A stretch of 54,371 bases of DNA from Hyphomonadaceae bacterium. GTDB taxonomy: Bacteria; Pseudomonadota; Alphaproteobacteria; Caulobacterales; Aquidulcibacteraceae. This document shows, one piece after another, positions 1 through 7,297 of the stretch. The stretch covers positions 1 through 54,371 of the forward strand of contig JAEUMT010000054.1 of NCBI GenBank assembly GCA_016791365.1, read 5' to 3'. How positions within the stretch are numbered: position 1 is the stretch's first letter; every line of letters begins with the position of its first letter. The position numbers were made by a program, and so were the translations under genes. Under the pieces are notes generated by a model that was given only the letters and a program-made list of their open reading frames with translations, had not been told where the DNA came from and made no database searches.

Positions 1-6
1 CCGGCT

Positions 7-92
7 GGAAGGGTGGCCGAGTGGTTAATGGCAGCAGACTGTAAATCTGCCCGCGCGAGCGTACGCTGGTTCGAATCCAGCCCCTTCCACCA
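7..92 (+). tRNA. tRNA-Tyr (anticodon GUA)
   Basis: A full cloverleaf can be drawn. Acceptor arm GGAAGGG (7-13) pairs with CCCTTCC (82-88), the discriminator is A89 and CCA is encoded at 90-92. The anticodon loop sits in cagactGTAaatctg, which gives GUA for tyrosine. The long variable arm expected of a class II bacterial tRNA-Tyr is present (cccgcgcgagcgtacgc), followed by the TTCGAATCC T-arm. Confidence 0.97.
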
Positions 93-121
93 TCCTACGC
101 TCGCGAAGCGAGAGTAGGATG
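91..121. repeat. palindromic intergenic repeat A
   Basis: CATCCTACGCTCGC (91-104), a gaa loop, then GCGAGAGTAGGATG (108-121) forms an almost perfect hairpin, directly touching the CCA end of tRNA-Tyr. No T-run follows, so it looks like a REP-type palindrome rather than an intrinsic terminator. It could still help define the 3' end of the tRNA transcript. Confidence 0.7.
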
Positions 122-148
122 TCCTCCGAAGCCTTGGCGTAGGAGGAC
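121..148. repeat. palindromic intergenic repeat B
   Basis: GTCCTCC (121-127) and GGAGGAC (142-148) are perfect inverted copies around a 14-base loop. The hairpin follows repeat A with a one-base overlap. Similar CCTCCG...GGAGGA palindromes are common between genes in alphaproteobacteria, which I recall as general knowledge and have not searched. Confidence 0.6.
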
Positions 149-215
149 TAGCGCCTCCCCCGACGCGAACTTCGGATGGCTGACGCCTTCGTCGCGTCTT
201 AGATGAGCAGACATT

Positions 216-1025
216 GTGAGCCGCCCTCCCCACTCAAAGCCGCCGCACGGCGCCCCACCGGTCCAGGCGGATCGTGCGCGACCAATCAATCCGCTGCCGC
301 GGCGCGAGTTTGAGGCAGAGGCCGGCGGACCGTCCTGGATTTGGGGCGTGCATGCCTCGCTCGCGGCGCTGGCAAACCCGGCGCGGCGCGTCGAACGCGT
401 TGTCGCCACGCGCAACGCCGCCTCGCGGCTGCCGGATGGGGTCGAGCCACACATCCTGGAACCGGATGCGATCGATGGCATGTTGCCGCCCGGCGCTGTG
501 CACCAGGGGATAGCGGTTCGTGCGTTTCCGCTTGAGCCGCAGGACCTCGAAGCCATCTGTGGCGCGCCCGACGGACGCAGTGTGCTGGTTCTTGATGGCG
601 TCACCGATCCGCAAAATGTCGGCGCGGCGTTCCGATCCGCCGTGGCGTTCGGCGCGCGCGCCGTTGTGCTGCAGGACCGCAAGTCGCCGCCGTTAACTGG
701 CGTGCTCGCAAAAGCCGCGGCAGGCGCCATTGAACTTGTGCCGCATGTGCGCGTCACCAATCTCGGGCGCGCGGTCGAAACATTGCGTTCGCTTGGCTAC
801 GTCACCATTGCGCTTGAGGGCGAAGCGGAACTCGGCTTGGCCGATGCGCTCGACGGAAAACGTTCGGCGGCCATCGTCGTCGGCGCCGAAGGCAAAGGCC
901 TGCGCCCCGGGGTTGCGGAAGCGTGCGAAAAACGCGCGCGCATACCAATCGCGCCGGCGATCGAGAGCTTGAACGTCTCGGTCGCCGCGGCCATCGCGCT
1001 CTATGAAGCTAAACGCACGCGTTAG
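216..1025 (+). CDS. rlmB: 23S rRNA (guanosine-2'-O)-methyltransferase RlmB, TrmH/SpoU family
   Basis: This is a SAM-dependent ribose methyltransferase of the SpoU class; RlmB methylates G2251 in the peptidyl-transferase region of 23S rRNA. The 269-residue protein has a Pro/Arg-rich N-terminus, then a substrate-binding segment (WIWGVHASLAALANPAR). The knotted SpoU domain follows, with its three motifs: LDGVTDPQNVGAAFRSA, VVGAEGKGL and IPIAPAIESLNVSVAAAIAL. The start is a GTG at 216 with only a weak ribosome site, so an alternative start is possible. The stop at 1023-1025 overlaps the end of the opposing membrane-protein gene. Family membership is clear; the exact target (RlmB or another TrmH paralogue) is inferred. 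Confidence 0.9.
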   Translation: MSRPPHSKPPHGAPPVQADRARPINPLPRREFEAEAGGPSWIWGVHASLAALANPARRVERVVATRNAASRLPDGVEPHILEPDAIDGMLPPGAVHQGIAVRAFPLEPQDLEAICGAPDGRSVLVLDGVTDPQNVGAAFRSAVAFGARAVVLQDRKSPPLTGVLAKAAAGAIELVPHVRVTNLGRAVETLRSLGYVTIALEGEAELGLADALDGKRSAAIVVGAEGKGLRPGVAEACEKRARIPIAPAIESLNVSVAAAIALYEAKRTR

Positions 1026-1360
1026 TGGGCGGCGGCGGACTTTCGGAAGATCAGGCTCTTGATCAGAAAGAAGACGCCGATCGTGATCATGTATCCGAGC
1101 GCAAGAACACCGGCGCGAATCCAAAAATCCTGTTCCATGATCGGCGGCAAGCTGAACGCTTCGCCGCTACCAGCCAGCACCGGCGCCAATTTCTCGATCG
1201 CAATGTGAGCGACAACCGCGAGCACGGCGAAGGGCACCCACTGTTTCCAGCTGCCCATGAAGACCGCCGCGATGAGCGCGATGACGAGATTGCGCCAATC
1301 GCCATTCACGATGCCGAATCCATCACGCATGTAGGCGATTGCCTGATCGACGAATTCCAT
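1022..1360 (-). CDS. small hypothetical membrane protein
   Basis: The product has 112 residues and I do not recognise a named family. Three hydrophobic segments can be seen: about residues 24-38 (LVIALIAAVFMG), 41-57 (VPFAVLAVVAHIAIEKL) and 83-104 (AGVLALGYMITIGVFFLIKSL). It should be an inner-membrane protein with an Arg/Lys/His C-terminus. The gene runs tail-to-tail with rlmB, overlapping it by four bases. Its neighbour on the same strand, the GNAT gene, ends about 80 bases upstream. Confidence 0.7.
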   Translation of the reverse strand: MEFVDQAIAYMRDGFGIVNGDWRNLVIALIAAVFMGSWKQWVPFAVLAVVAHIAIEKLAPVLAGSGEAFSLPPIMEQDFWIRAGVLALGYMITIGVFFLIKSLIFRKSAAAH

Positions 1361-1442
1361 GACGCCCCTCCGCGTTGTCCCAAGCCCTCCCCAGGGCCTC
1401 GGCCAATTGTTAGGCGCCAGTCGGGGTTCCGTCCAGCCGCCT

Positions 1443-1934
1443 TTAGGTCAGTTCGAGCGTCATCAGGACGTCGTCCACCAGGACACCCGCCACTTCGATA
1501 CCGCCTGGGATCGCGCCGGTCTGGCGGAATCCCAGCCGCTCATAGAGTCCGCGCGCGTGCGTGTTGACGCCATTGACCCAAAGGGCGATGCGGCGCGCAC
1601 CGTTGCCCTTCGCGGCCTCGATCGCCGCACGGATGAGCTTGGCGCTGGCGCCGGTCCCGCGCGCGTCAGGATGCACATAGACGGCGTGAACCCAAAACGT
1701 ATGAGCCAGCGAAGGGTATGGCAGCGCATCGATCGTGAGTTTCCCAACAAGACGATCGCCATCGAAAGCGCCCCAAGCGTCGCCGCGCGCCAGCATGGCT
1801 GTGACGTCAGAGTCCGGCCGCGCCGCGTCAGTGGCCGCGACATCGACGAAACCCGTGGGCGACTCGGTCATGCCGAAGCGATGCAAGGCGCGATAGGCGT
1901 CAAGATCGCCGGCATTGAGTTGGCGGATGATCAC
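1443..1934 (-). CDS. GNAT family N-acetyltransferase
   Basis: The 163-residue protein fits a single GNAT fold, transferring an acetyl group from acetyl-CoA to an unknown acceptor. The acetyl-CoA pyrophosphate loop is seen as [18 protein letters not shown], and the C-terminal signature as [17 protein letters not shown]. The start is set at the GTG at 1934 because it overlaps the metG stop as GTGA, a typical translational-coupling junction. A longer reading frame exists, but it would run deep inside metG and begins with an Arg-rich stretch unlike the family. Confidence 0.88.
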   Translation of the reverse strand: MIIRQLNAGDLDAYRALHRFGMTESPTGFVDVAATDAARPDSDVTAMLARGDAWGAFDGDRLVGKLTIDALPYPSLAHTFWVHAVYVHPDARGTGASAKLIRAAIEAAKGNGARRIALWVNGVNTHARGLYERLGFRQTGAIPGGIEVAGVLVDDVLMTLELT

Positions 1935-3649
1935 GCTTCGCCCCCGCCGCCAAAACGGGCGGCGAGCTCGACGACTTGATCGTCTTCGATCTTCTTGAAG
2001 AGTACGTCGGGCGGTGTGAAGGCGTGGCCGCGCGCCAGCAAGTCCCACACGCTTTTGTCATCTGCTTTCGGCCAGCCGCGCTTGTTTTCCGGCACGCCCA
2101 GCGCATCGAGCACGATCTTCGCCGCGTCGGGAATGAAGGGTTGCGCGAGAATAGCAAAGAGCGCCGCGGCATTGAGGCCTGTGCGGACGCCGACCGCGGC
2201 GGCGTCACGATCGGTTTTGAACGCTGTCCACGGCGCGGCAATCTGCAAGTACTCGTTTCCGGCGACCCATATGGCGCGAAGTTCAGCGGCGGCCTTGCGG
2301 TATTCCATTTGATCATGGAATTGCGTCAGCGCCGCGAGGCGTTCAGCGAATTCGGCGTATAGCTTTGCTTCGTGCGGGCCCGGCGCGCCACCCTCTGGAA
2401 CGGCGCTGTCGAACTTCGCCGCAGCGAACCGCGTGACGCGGTTCACGAAGTTGCCGAAGACGTTTGCGAGGTCTGCGTTGATGGTCTGCTGAAACTGCTC
2501 AAGCGTGAAAGCCGCATCCGAACTCTCGGGCGCGTTGGCCATCAAGTACCAGCGCCAATAATCGCTCGGCAAAATATCAAGCGCCTGATCCATGAAGATG
2601 CCGCGCTTGGACGAGGTTGAGAATTTGCCGCCGTACCATGTAACCCAGTTGAACGCCTTCAGGCGATCAACAAGCTTCCACGGCTCCTGGCTGCCCATGA
2701 TCGTCACCGGAAAGCTGACGGTGTGGAACGCGACATTATCCTTGCCCATGAACTGGATGTAGGTGACGTCGTCCGCGCCCTTGTCAGTGCGCCACCAGCG
2801 CTCCCAATCCTTGCCGCCGTTTGCTTCGGCCCATTCGACGGTCGAGCCGATGTACTCAACCGGCGCATCGAACCAGACGTAGAACACCTTGTTTTCAAAA
2901 CCCGGACGTATCTTGCCGTCTTGCGTAATCTTGATCCCCCACGACAGATCGCGGGTGATCGAACGATCAATAAGGCCCTCATCGAGCCATTTATAGGCGA
3001 TCGACCGCGCCAACGGCGGCCAGTCGGTGGCGGCATCGACCCAGGTGCGGATACGGTCCTGCATCTTGGGTTGCTTCAAGAAGAGATGCGCGGTGTCGCG
3101 CGCCTCGACATTGGTTGAGCCGGAAATCTTCGAGCGCGGGTTCTTCAACTCGATCGGATCGAGAAGCGTCCCGCAATTGTCGCACTGATCGCCGCGCGCG
3201 CGCTCGAAACCGCAATTGGGGCATGTGCCTTCAACGTACCGGTCCGGCAGGAAGCGCTTATCGTCGATCGAGTAAATCTGCTTCGAAACACGTTCCTCGA
3301 TCAAACCGTTCTTTTCCAGCACCTCGCAGAAATGCTGCGTGAGCTTGTGGTTCGGCGGATTGGACGAGCGGCCGAAATGGTCAAACGAGAGCTTAAAGCC
3401 GTCGCACGCGTCTTTCTGAATTTGGTATTGCTGCGCGCAATAGGTCGCGACCTCTTGCCCAGCCTCGGCGGCGGCGAGTTCAGCCGGCGTGCCGTGCTCA
3501 TCGGTCGCGCAGATGAACAGCACTTCGTGGCCCTGGAGGCGGCGAAAGCGCGCGTGAATATCCGCCGGCAGCATCGAACCGGCCAAATTGCCAAGGTGTT
3601 TGATGCCGTTGATGTACGGAAGTGCGGACGTGATGAGGTAGCGGGCCAT
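1931..3649 (-). CDS. metG: methionyl-tRNA synthetase
   Basis: This class I synthetase charges tRNA-Met in the cytoplasm. At 572 residues it covers the catalytic and anticodon-binding domains but has no C-terminal EMAP/Arc1p-type tRNA-binding extension. The HIGH-type motif lies in [12 protein letters not shown] near the N-terminus. A zinc knuckle is formed by C143-x2-C146 and C156-x2-C159. The KMSKS equivalent is FSTSSKRG, with the lysine at about residue 348, a variant I associate with alphaproteobacterial enzymes. The ATG at 3649 begins [12 protein letters not shown], as expected. The downstream GNAT gene overlaps by GTGA. Confidence 0.97.
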   Translation of the reverse strand: MARYLITSALPYINGIKHLGNLAGSMLPADIHARFRRLQGHEVLFICATDEHGTPAELAAAEAGQEVATYCAQQYQIQKDACDGFKLSFDHFGRSSNPPNHKLTQHFCEVLEKNGLIEERVSKQIYSIDDKRFLPDRYVEGTCPNCGFERARGDQCDNCGTLLDPIELKNPRSKISGSTNVEARDTAHLFLKQPKMQDRIRTWVDAATDWPPLARSIAYKWLDEGLIDRSITRDLSWGIKITQDGKIRPGFENKVFYVWFDAPVEYIGSTVEWAEANGGKDWERWWRTDKGADDVTYIQFMGKDNVAFHTVSFPVTIMGSQEPWKLVDRLKAFNWVTWYGGKFSTSSKRGIFMDQALDILPSDYWRWYLMANAPESSDAAFTLEQFQQTINADLANVFGNFVNRVTRFAAAKFDSAVPEGGAPGPHEAKLYAEFAERLAALTQFHDQMEYRKAAAELRAIWVAGNEYLQIAAPWTAFKTDRDAAAVGVRTGLNAAALFAILAQPFIPDAAKIVLDALGVPENKRGWPKADDKSVWDLLARGHAFTPPDVLFKKIEDDQVVELAARFGGGGEA

Positions 3650-3695
3650 TATAGCCCGCTACCTAAGACGCTTCCTTGGCGCCAGCAAGGCGCGC

Positions 3696-5246
3696 TTACG
3701 CGATGCCCTTAAGTCGGTTGTATGCCGCGCGCATCAAGCCGCTGTAGCGCTCGACTTGACCGGAACCGTTGTAGCCGCGCGCGAAACCTTCCCAATCCTT
3801 GCGGACCAGTTCGTCGGCCAAGTTGTTAGCGCGCACGAACGCCGTGAACGCCTTCAATTGCTGAGACTGGTTCTTCGCCATGTCTGTCACGAACGACTTC
3901 GGATCGGCAAAACCGCAGGCAGCGTGATTGAATCCCATGATCTGGAAGAGACCATAACTCGCCGACGCCACCGCATTTTGCGGATCAAGAGCGTAGGCGA
4001 TTTTCAGCTGATTCCAGCGCTCGTCCTGTGTGCGCGGGTACTTTGAGGCATCCCACGTCGGATACGACACCGTCGGGTGGCTGGCGTCATACATGCGGTT
4101 GGTGCGGCGCGAGAAGATGTGCGGCTCGAACAGGATGATCGGGCGGCCATCGGCGCCGAACGCGCCGGCGCGGCCGCTTTCGACTTCAACGACGGCCTGC
4201 ACGGCTTCGATTTCGCAGCCCAACTGGACCGCCGCCGCTTCATAGTCCTCGCGCGTCAACGCCACGCTGTTCTGCGCCTTGAGTGACGCAAGGTAGCCAT
4301 CGTCGGCCGTGGGCGGCAGCGCCGCGTAAGCGGCGGCCAGCGCGGCGGCGTAACTCGCGGCGTTGGGCCCACCTTCATACTCGCCCGCGAACGTCGCCCA
4401 ATCCCGACGCTGCAATTCATCGGCAAGCCCGGCGCGCGCAACATAAGCTTCGAAAGCCGCCAATTGGCGCACTTCCGATTTCGCCATGTCATCAACGAAC
4501 GCAAACACGTTGGCGTAGCCCGCGGTCGCGAAATAGCGGCCGGGCAACTGAAACGCGCCCCAACTCGTGGCGCCGAGCGCCGCGGCGGGATCGAGCGCAT
4601 AGGCTTCCGCGACCTTAGCCCAACGCGCAGCCTGGTTGCCGCCGACAGGCGCGCGGCTCGTGCTGCTGGAGATCGTCGGATGCGACGCGTCGAAACGATG
4701 ACCCGTGAGCTCGCTGAAATAAAACGGCTCGAACGAGATCAAAATCTTGCCGCTCGAAAATCCCGGTCCCGCGCTCTCGACGCGCAGGATCGCCTTGATG
4801 ACGTTCGCATCGGCGCCAAAGCGCTGCGCGAGCGAAGCGATCTCCGTATCGGGCACGCGCGCGGCGTCCACCGCGCGGAGCGCGCCGAGCGAGAACCCTG
4901 ACGGCGGCGCAGTAACCGGCGGCGGTTCAGATGGCGGCGTCACCGGGGGCGGCGCCGGCGGTGTGACCGGCGGCGGCGCGGGTGGCGTCACAGGCGGAGG
5001 CGCAGGCGGCGTCGCCGGCGGAGGCGCAGGCGGCGTCACCGGCGGAGGCGCAGGCGGCGTCACCGGCGGAGGCGTAGGCGGCGTCACCGGCGGAGGTGCG
5101 GGAGGAGTCGCCGGGGGCGGCGCGGGCGGCGTGCGTGGCGGCGGCGGCGGCGCACGCGGTGGAGGCGGCGGCGGGGGCGGCGAAGTGGGACGCGTGCTCC
5201 CGCGAGTGCCGAAAATTGCGCGGAAAACGGAGTCCCAGAAGCTCAT
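3696..5246 (-). CDS. tandem N-acetylmuramidase-domain (DUF3380) protein with Pro-rich arm
   Basis: The product is a predicted peptidoglycan muramidase of about 516 residues. After a short N-terminus (MSFWDSVFRAIFG), residues of about 20-110 are Pro/Thr-rich with repeated PPPVTPPA octads. Two homologous N-acetylmuramidase domains follow, at about 135-320 and 335-516. Each has its putative catalytic Glu (VESAGPGF, E157; VEVESGRAGAF, E356) and the shared FEP...DASHPT motif. No signal peptide or lipobox is visible, as in phage endolysins. The ATG at 5246 is preferred because GGGG lies six bases upstream; 5252 is an alternative. It could be a domesticated endolysin or part of a lysis system, but no phage genes are nearby. 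Confidence 0.85.
   Translation of the reverse strand: MSFWDSVFRAIFGTRGSTRPTSPPPPPPPPRAPPPPPRTPPAPPPATPPAPPPVTPPTPPPVTPPAPPPVTPPAPPPATPPAPPPVTPPAPPPVTPPAPPPVTPPSEPPPVTAPPSGFSLGALRAVDAARVPDTEIASLAQRFGADANVIKAILRVESAGPGFSSGKILISFEPFYFSELTGHRFDASHPTISSSTSRAPVGGNQAARWAKVAEAYALDPAAALGATSWGAFQLPGRYFATAGYANVFAFVDDMAKSEVRQLAAFEAYVARAGLADELQRRDWATFAGEYEGGPNAASYAAALAAAYAALPPTADDGYLASLKAQNSVALTREDYEAAAVQLGCEIEAVQAVVEVESGRAGAFGADGRPIILFEPHIFSRRTNRMYDASHPTVSYPTWDASKYPRTQDERWNQLKIAYALDPQNAVASASYGLFQIMGFNHAACGFADPKSFVTDMAKNQSQQLKAFTAFVRANNLADELVRKDWEGFARGYNGSGQVERYSGLMRAAYNRLKGIA
4910..5182. repeat. 24-bp tandem repeats coding for Pro-rich octads
   Basis: About nine imperfect copies of a 24-base unit (ggcggcgtcaccggcggagg plus four bases on the + strand) lie in the 5' part of the muramidase gene. 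The unit encodes PPP(V/A)TPPA on the minus strand. The leftward copies are nearly identical and those nearest the gene start have degenerated into a proline run, so copy number probably varies by slippage or unequal recombination. Confidence 0.8.
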
Positions 5247-5407
5247 GCTCATCCCCGAATTTAGTTGTTCAGCCAACACCGCGTTCGGCGGCGTCCCACT
5301 TAGGCAGCGGCCCGCCTTAGCCATTTCTATGGCGGCGGGCAAACCACATGTCGGCGAAGGTCCCGCTTTCGCTGACGATCACAAAGTGGCAAAAGCCCGC
5401 TCCGCGC

Positions 5408-5450
5408 GCCGCGTTAGCTCAGCTGGTAGAGCATCTGATTTGTAATCAGG
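5408..5450 (+). pseudogene. 5' half of a disrupted tRNA-Thr (UGU)
   Basis: The stretch runs from the acceptor strand GCCGCGT through a normal D-arm (TAGCTCAGCTGGTAGAGCA) and the anticodon stem-loop tctgaTTTGTAAtcagg. It then stops matching a tRNA. The following bases (cactactccacagg) have no T-arm or acceptor complement. The missing 3' half lies at 7131-7172. Joined at the shared TTTGTAATCAGG, the halves make a complete 76-base-class tRNA-Thr whose acceptor strands pair perfectly (GCCGCGT with ACGCGGC). Confidence 0.85.
5439..5450. other. putative left attachment core (attL), 12-bp direct repeat
   Basis: TTTGTAATCAGG here is repeated exactly at 7131-7142. It covers the anticodon loop and 3' anticodon stem of the split tRNA-Thr, a usual crossover place for tyrosine recombinases. 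Inside the insert, two GTTTACAG copies lie about 70-95 bases away (5522, 5546) and could be integrase arm sites. Confidence 0.6.
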
Positions 5451-5520
5451 CACTACTCCACAGGCGCGCCAGCCTAGGCCCAAGAAACTCAAGGGAATTT
5501 CCCTGTTGAGACGCATGTGC

Positions 5521-5555
5521 AGTTTACAGAGTTGCCCACAGGCCGGTTTACAGCG
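5521..5555. repeat. arm-type direct repeats, left end
   Basis: AGTTTACAG (5521-5529) and GGTTTACAGCG (5545-5555) are same-orientation copies whose starts are 24 bases apart. The same two sequences recur at 7019-7047 near the other end of the insert, also in this order. The paired arrangement resembles integrase arm-binding sites. Confidence 0.5.
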
Positions 5556-5654
5556 CGAAAGGCCATTTCAAGCGTCTAGCCCCTGATCTTTAGACAGGTG
5601 CTCTGGCACGAAAGTGTTGGCCACCGCTCGCAACGTCGCTAGTGAAAACGCCGC

Positions 5655-5730
5655 GCCGCCTTAGCTCAGTTGGTAGAGCAACGGTTTTGTAAACCGTGGG
5701 TCGGGGGTTCGAGTCCCTCAGGCGGCACCA
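5655..5730 (+). tRNA. tRNA-Thr (anticodon UGU)
   Basis: This is an intact 76-base tRNA. GCCGCCT (5655-5661) pairs with AGGCGGC (5720-5726), the discriminator is A5727 and CCA is encoded at 5728-5730. The anticodon stem-loop acggtTTTGTAAaccgt gives UGU. It lies inside the insert that breaks the other tRNA-Thr(UGU), and its body differs from that gene at many stem positions, so it is not a recent copy of it. Confidence 0.96.
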
Positions 5731-5750
5731 TCCAAAGGGCGGTGCGATCC

Positions 5751-6416
5751 ATGTTTGGAATCGGCAAACCAACCTCGCCGCTATTTGATCGTCTTGTGGC
5801 GACCGACTCTGCCAGTCTTGAAAAGCGCTTTGCGGCGCAAGGACAAGTGCTGCTTCCGGTTGTCATCGCAGGACTTTCGATGGCGTGCGCGGGTGCGTTC
5901 CTCCGAAGTTGCGCACCGCAAATGTCGCGCGTCACGGCATCGATCAAACGTGACTTGCTGGCGTTCGAGGCGCTCGCCTTTGCCGTTTACGCCGTCCGCG
6001 AGTCGTACATCCCTATGGCCGAATGGATCGACTTGGACATTCAAGACGAAGACGACGGCTATGTGGACGAAGAACGCGCTGCTTTGGCTCTGCGTTTCGC
6101 CTATGCCGCCGAGGCGTGCCAAAAATATGCTCAGCAAGACACCGGGTGGGATGCGAGCGCCATTTGGGAAAGTCGCTGGATGACCTACCACGCCGCACCG
6201 AGTATCGGAGGCCAGCAAGGTGCGGTCGAACGCTTCCGGTTCATTCTCATGACTATTGGGAAGGCTCGCGAACCGAAGATCACATACGGCAAGGTTTCGC
6301 TGGACCTTCAAGGTACGCTTGAAGCCATGGCTGCGACGCAAGCCTTTGTTTCAAAAATACCGGCTGCCTACGCCCGCACAATTGAGGCGTACATCGAGAA
6401 CCATGGGGTCACCTGA
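5751..6416 (+). CDS. hypothetical protein, cargo of the tRNA-Thr insert
   Basis: I do not recognise a family in this 221-residue protein. Residues of about 34-53 (VLLPVVIAGLSMACAGAFL) are hydrophobic and might be a buried helix or a single membrane segment. An acidic stretch follows (DLDIQDEDDGYVDEE), then a helical, Ala-rich C-terminal half. The ATG at 5751 is chosen because the tRNA ends at 5730 and aaaggg lies about 11 bases upstream of the ATG. The gene follows the intact tRNA-Thr by 20 bases and sits within the putative element, so transfer with that element is likely. Confidence 0.65.
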   Translation: MFGIGKPTSPLFDRLVATDSASLEKRFAAQGQVLLPVVIAGLSMACAGAFLRSCAPQMSRVTASIKRDLLAFEALAFAVYAVRESYIPMAEWIDLDIQDEDDGYVDEERAALALRFAYAAEACQKYAQQDTGWDASAIWESRWMTYHAAPSIGGQQGAVERFRFILMTIGKAREPKITYGKVSLDLQGTLEAMAATQAFVSKIPAAYARTIEAYIENHGVT

Positions 6417-6495
6417 CTCTCTCTAGGACAAGACCCCTCGCCGCACCGTCGATGTTTGTGCAAATGTTCCGGCTACGAAGTAATGGGGAGCACCG

Positions 6496-6963
6496 ATGCG
6501 CTGCATCCTACTGGCAATTGCCCTAGCAACCATTGCAGCTGTGGCGTTCGCGACGACCGCCCAGGCAGAAGGGAGCGCCCCCTTCTGCACGGTCGATGCC
6601 GCAGGTACGCACTGTCACTACTATGGCATGGACGCGTGTCGTGCGGCGGCAGGCCCGAGCGGCGTCTGTGTCGTCAACCAGCAAAGTCAAAACTCGGATC
6701 GCAGGGGATTCGATTTCACACCGCGCAATGACGTTTTGTCGGAGGCCCAGCGATGGCGGGACGCCGCACCCCCCGCACCCAACTCGTCAACATCGCGCCA
6801 ACAGCGATGGCTCCGCATGTGTGATAAAATGGAGCAGGGTTACTTCACCGATTTGGAATCTATCCGCTCCCGCTTCAACCCACCCATGACGGCAGACGAA
6901 TACGCAGAGGCCGCCGCCCAATTCCGTCGACGCGGCGAATACTGCCGTTCTCTTGCGAGATGA
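6496..6963 (+). CDS. small secreted Cys-containing protein, DUF3551-like
   Basis: The 155-residue protein has a clear signal peptide (MRCILLAIALATIAAVAFATTAQA, cleavage before EGSAPF). The mature N-terminus reads FCTVDAAGTHCHYYGMDAC with a later GVCVVN. This Cys/Tyr/Gly pattern resembles the short DUF3551 proteins of rhizobia, though that match is from memory. The rest is polar and unrecognised, with a late Cys (EYCRSLAR). It is the second gene of the tRNA-Thr insert, 80 bases after the first, and probably acts in the periplasm. Function unknown. Confidence 0.65.
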   Translation: MRCILLAIALATIAAVAFATTAQAEGSAPFCTVDAAGTHCHYYGMDACRAAAGPSGVCVVNQQSQNSDRRGFDFTPRNDVLSEAQRWRDAAPPAPNSSTSRQQRWLRMCDKMEQGYFTDLESIRSRFNPPMTADEYAEAAAQFRRRGEYCRSLAR

Positions 6964-7018
6964 CCACTGTGAATTGCCGCCGTGCTTCGCCGCGTAACGC
7001 CACAGGGGCTAACCAAGC

Positions 7019-7098
7019 AGTTTACAGCCGTTCGGCGGTTTACAGCGTCAAACACGAAAGCGAACGTTTTCAGCGTTCCAAGGCGAGACGGTTTACAA
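7019..7098. repeat. arm-type direct repeats, right end
   Basis: AGTTTACAG (7019-7027) and GGTTTACAGCG (7037-7047) repeat the pair seen at 5521-5555, here 18 bases apart. A third partial copy, ACGGTTTACAAA, lies at about 7087-7098. They are 33-111 bases inside the right-hand core sequence. Confidence 0.5.
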
Positions 7099-7130
7099 AT
7101 CCGCCTTGAAAACAAAGGCGCGGCCCTTGT

Positions 7131-7142
7131 TTTGTAATCAGG
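7131..7142. other. putative right attachment core (attR), 12-bp direct repeat
   Basis: Exact copy of TTTGTAATCAGG from 5439-5450. The bases before it (cggcccttgt) are not tRNA sequence, while the bases after it continue the tRNA-Thr. Confidence 0.6.
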
Positions 7143-7172
7143 GGGTCAGGGGTTCGAGTCCCTTACGCGGCA
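7131..7172 (+). pseudogene. 3' half of the disrupted tRNA-Thr (UGU)
   Basis: The stretch holds the anticodon loop TTTGTAA, the 3' anticodon stem, the variable loop, the T-arm (caggGGTTCGAGTCccttg type) and the acceptor strand ACGCGGC with discriminator A7172. The next three bases are CCG, not CCA. The matching 5' half is at 5408-5450. Confidence 0.85.
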
Positions 7173-7297
7173 CCGGTTTTCTAAGGCGCTGTTTCGCACC
7201 GGCTTTCTTTTCCACCGTCCCGGGCCTGAGACGCTTCGCCCGCTTGCGCGCACGTTCGGCAGGCGGGAATGTCCACCGCACTCTAAGGGGAACTCAC

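Larger units (their letters stand above)
5439..7142. mobile_element. putative 1.69-kb integrated element inside tRNA-Thr, lacking an integrase
   Basis: The segment is bounded by the 12-base direct repeat TTTGTAATCAGG and separates the two halves of one tRNA-Thr gene. It holds an intact tRNA-Thr(UGU), a 221-residue unknown protein and a 155-residue secreted protein. GTTTACAG direct repeats occur near both ends (5522 and 5546; 7020 and 7038; a partial GTTTACA at 7090). No integrase or excisionase gene is seen, so it is either a deletion remnant or an element mobilised in trans. Its coding regions look less GC-rich than their neighbours. The whole interpretation is inferred from the structure of the ends. 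Confidence 0.6.

Noticed and set aside
4747-5445. Open frame on the + strand encoding a Gly-rich GGGAGGVTGG repeat protein
   Set aside because: It is the complement of the Pro-rich repeat coding region of the muramidase gene. A GC-rich tandem repeat keeps several frames open. It lacks a ribosome site, and the minus-strand product has two recognisable domains.
5439-7142. Group I intron in the anticodon loop of tRNA-Thr
   Set aside because: Introns at this place are known in some bacterial tRNAs, but the insert contains a whole tRNA gene and two independent coding regions, and is flanked by a 12-base direct repeat. No group I core elements (P, Q, R, S) were noticed.
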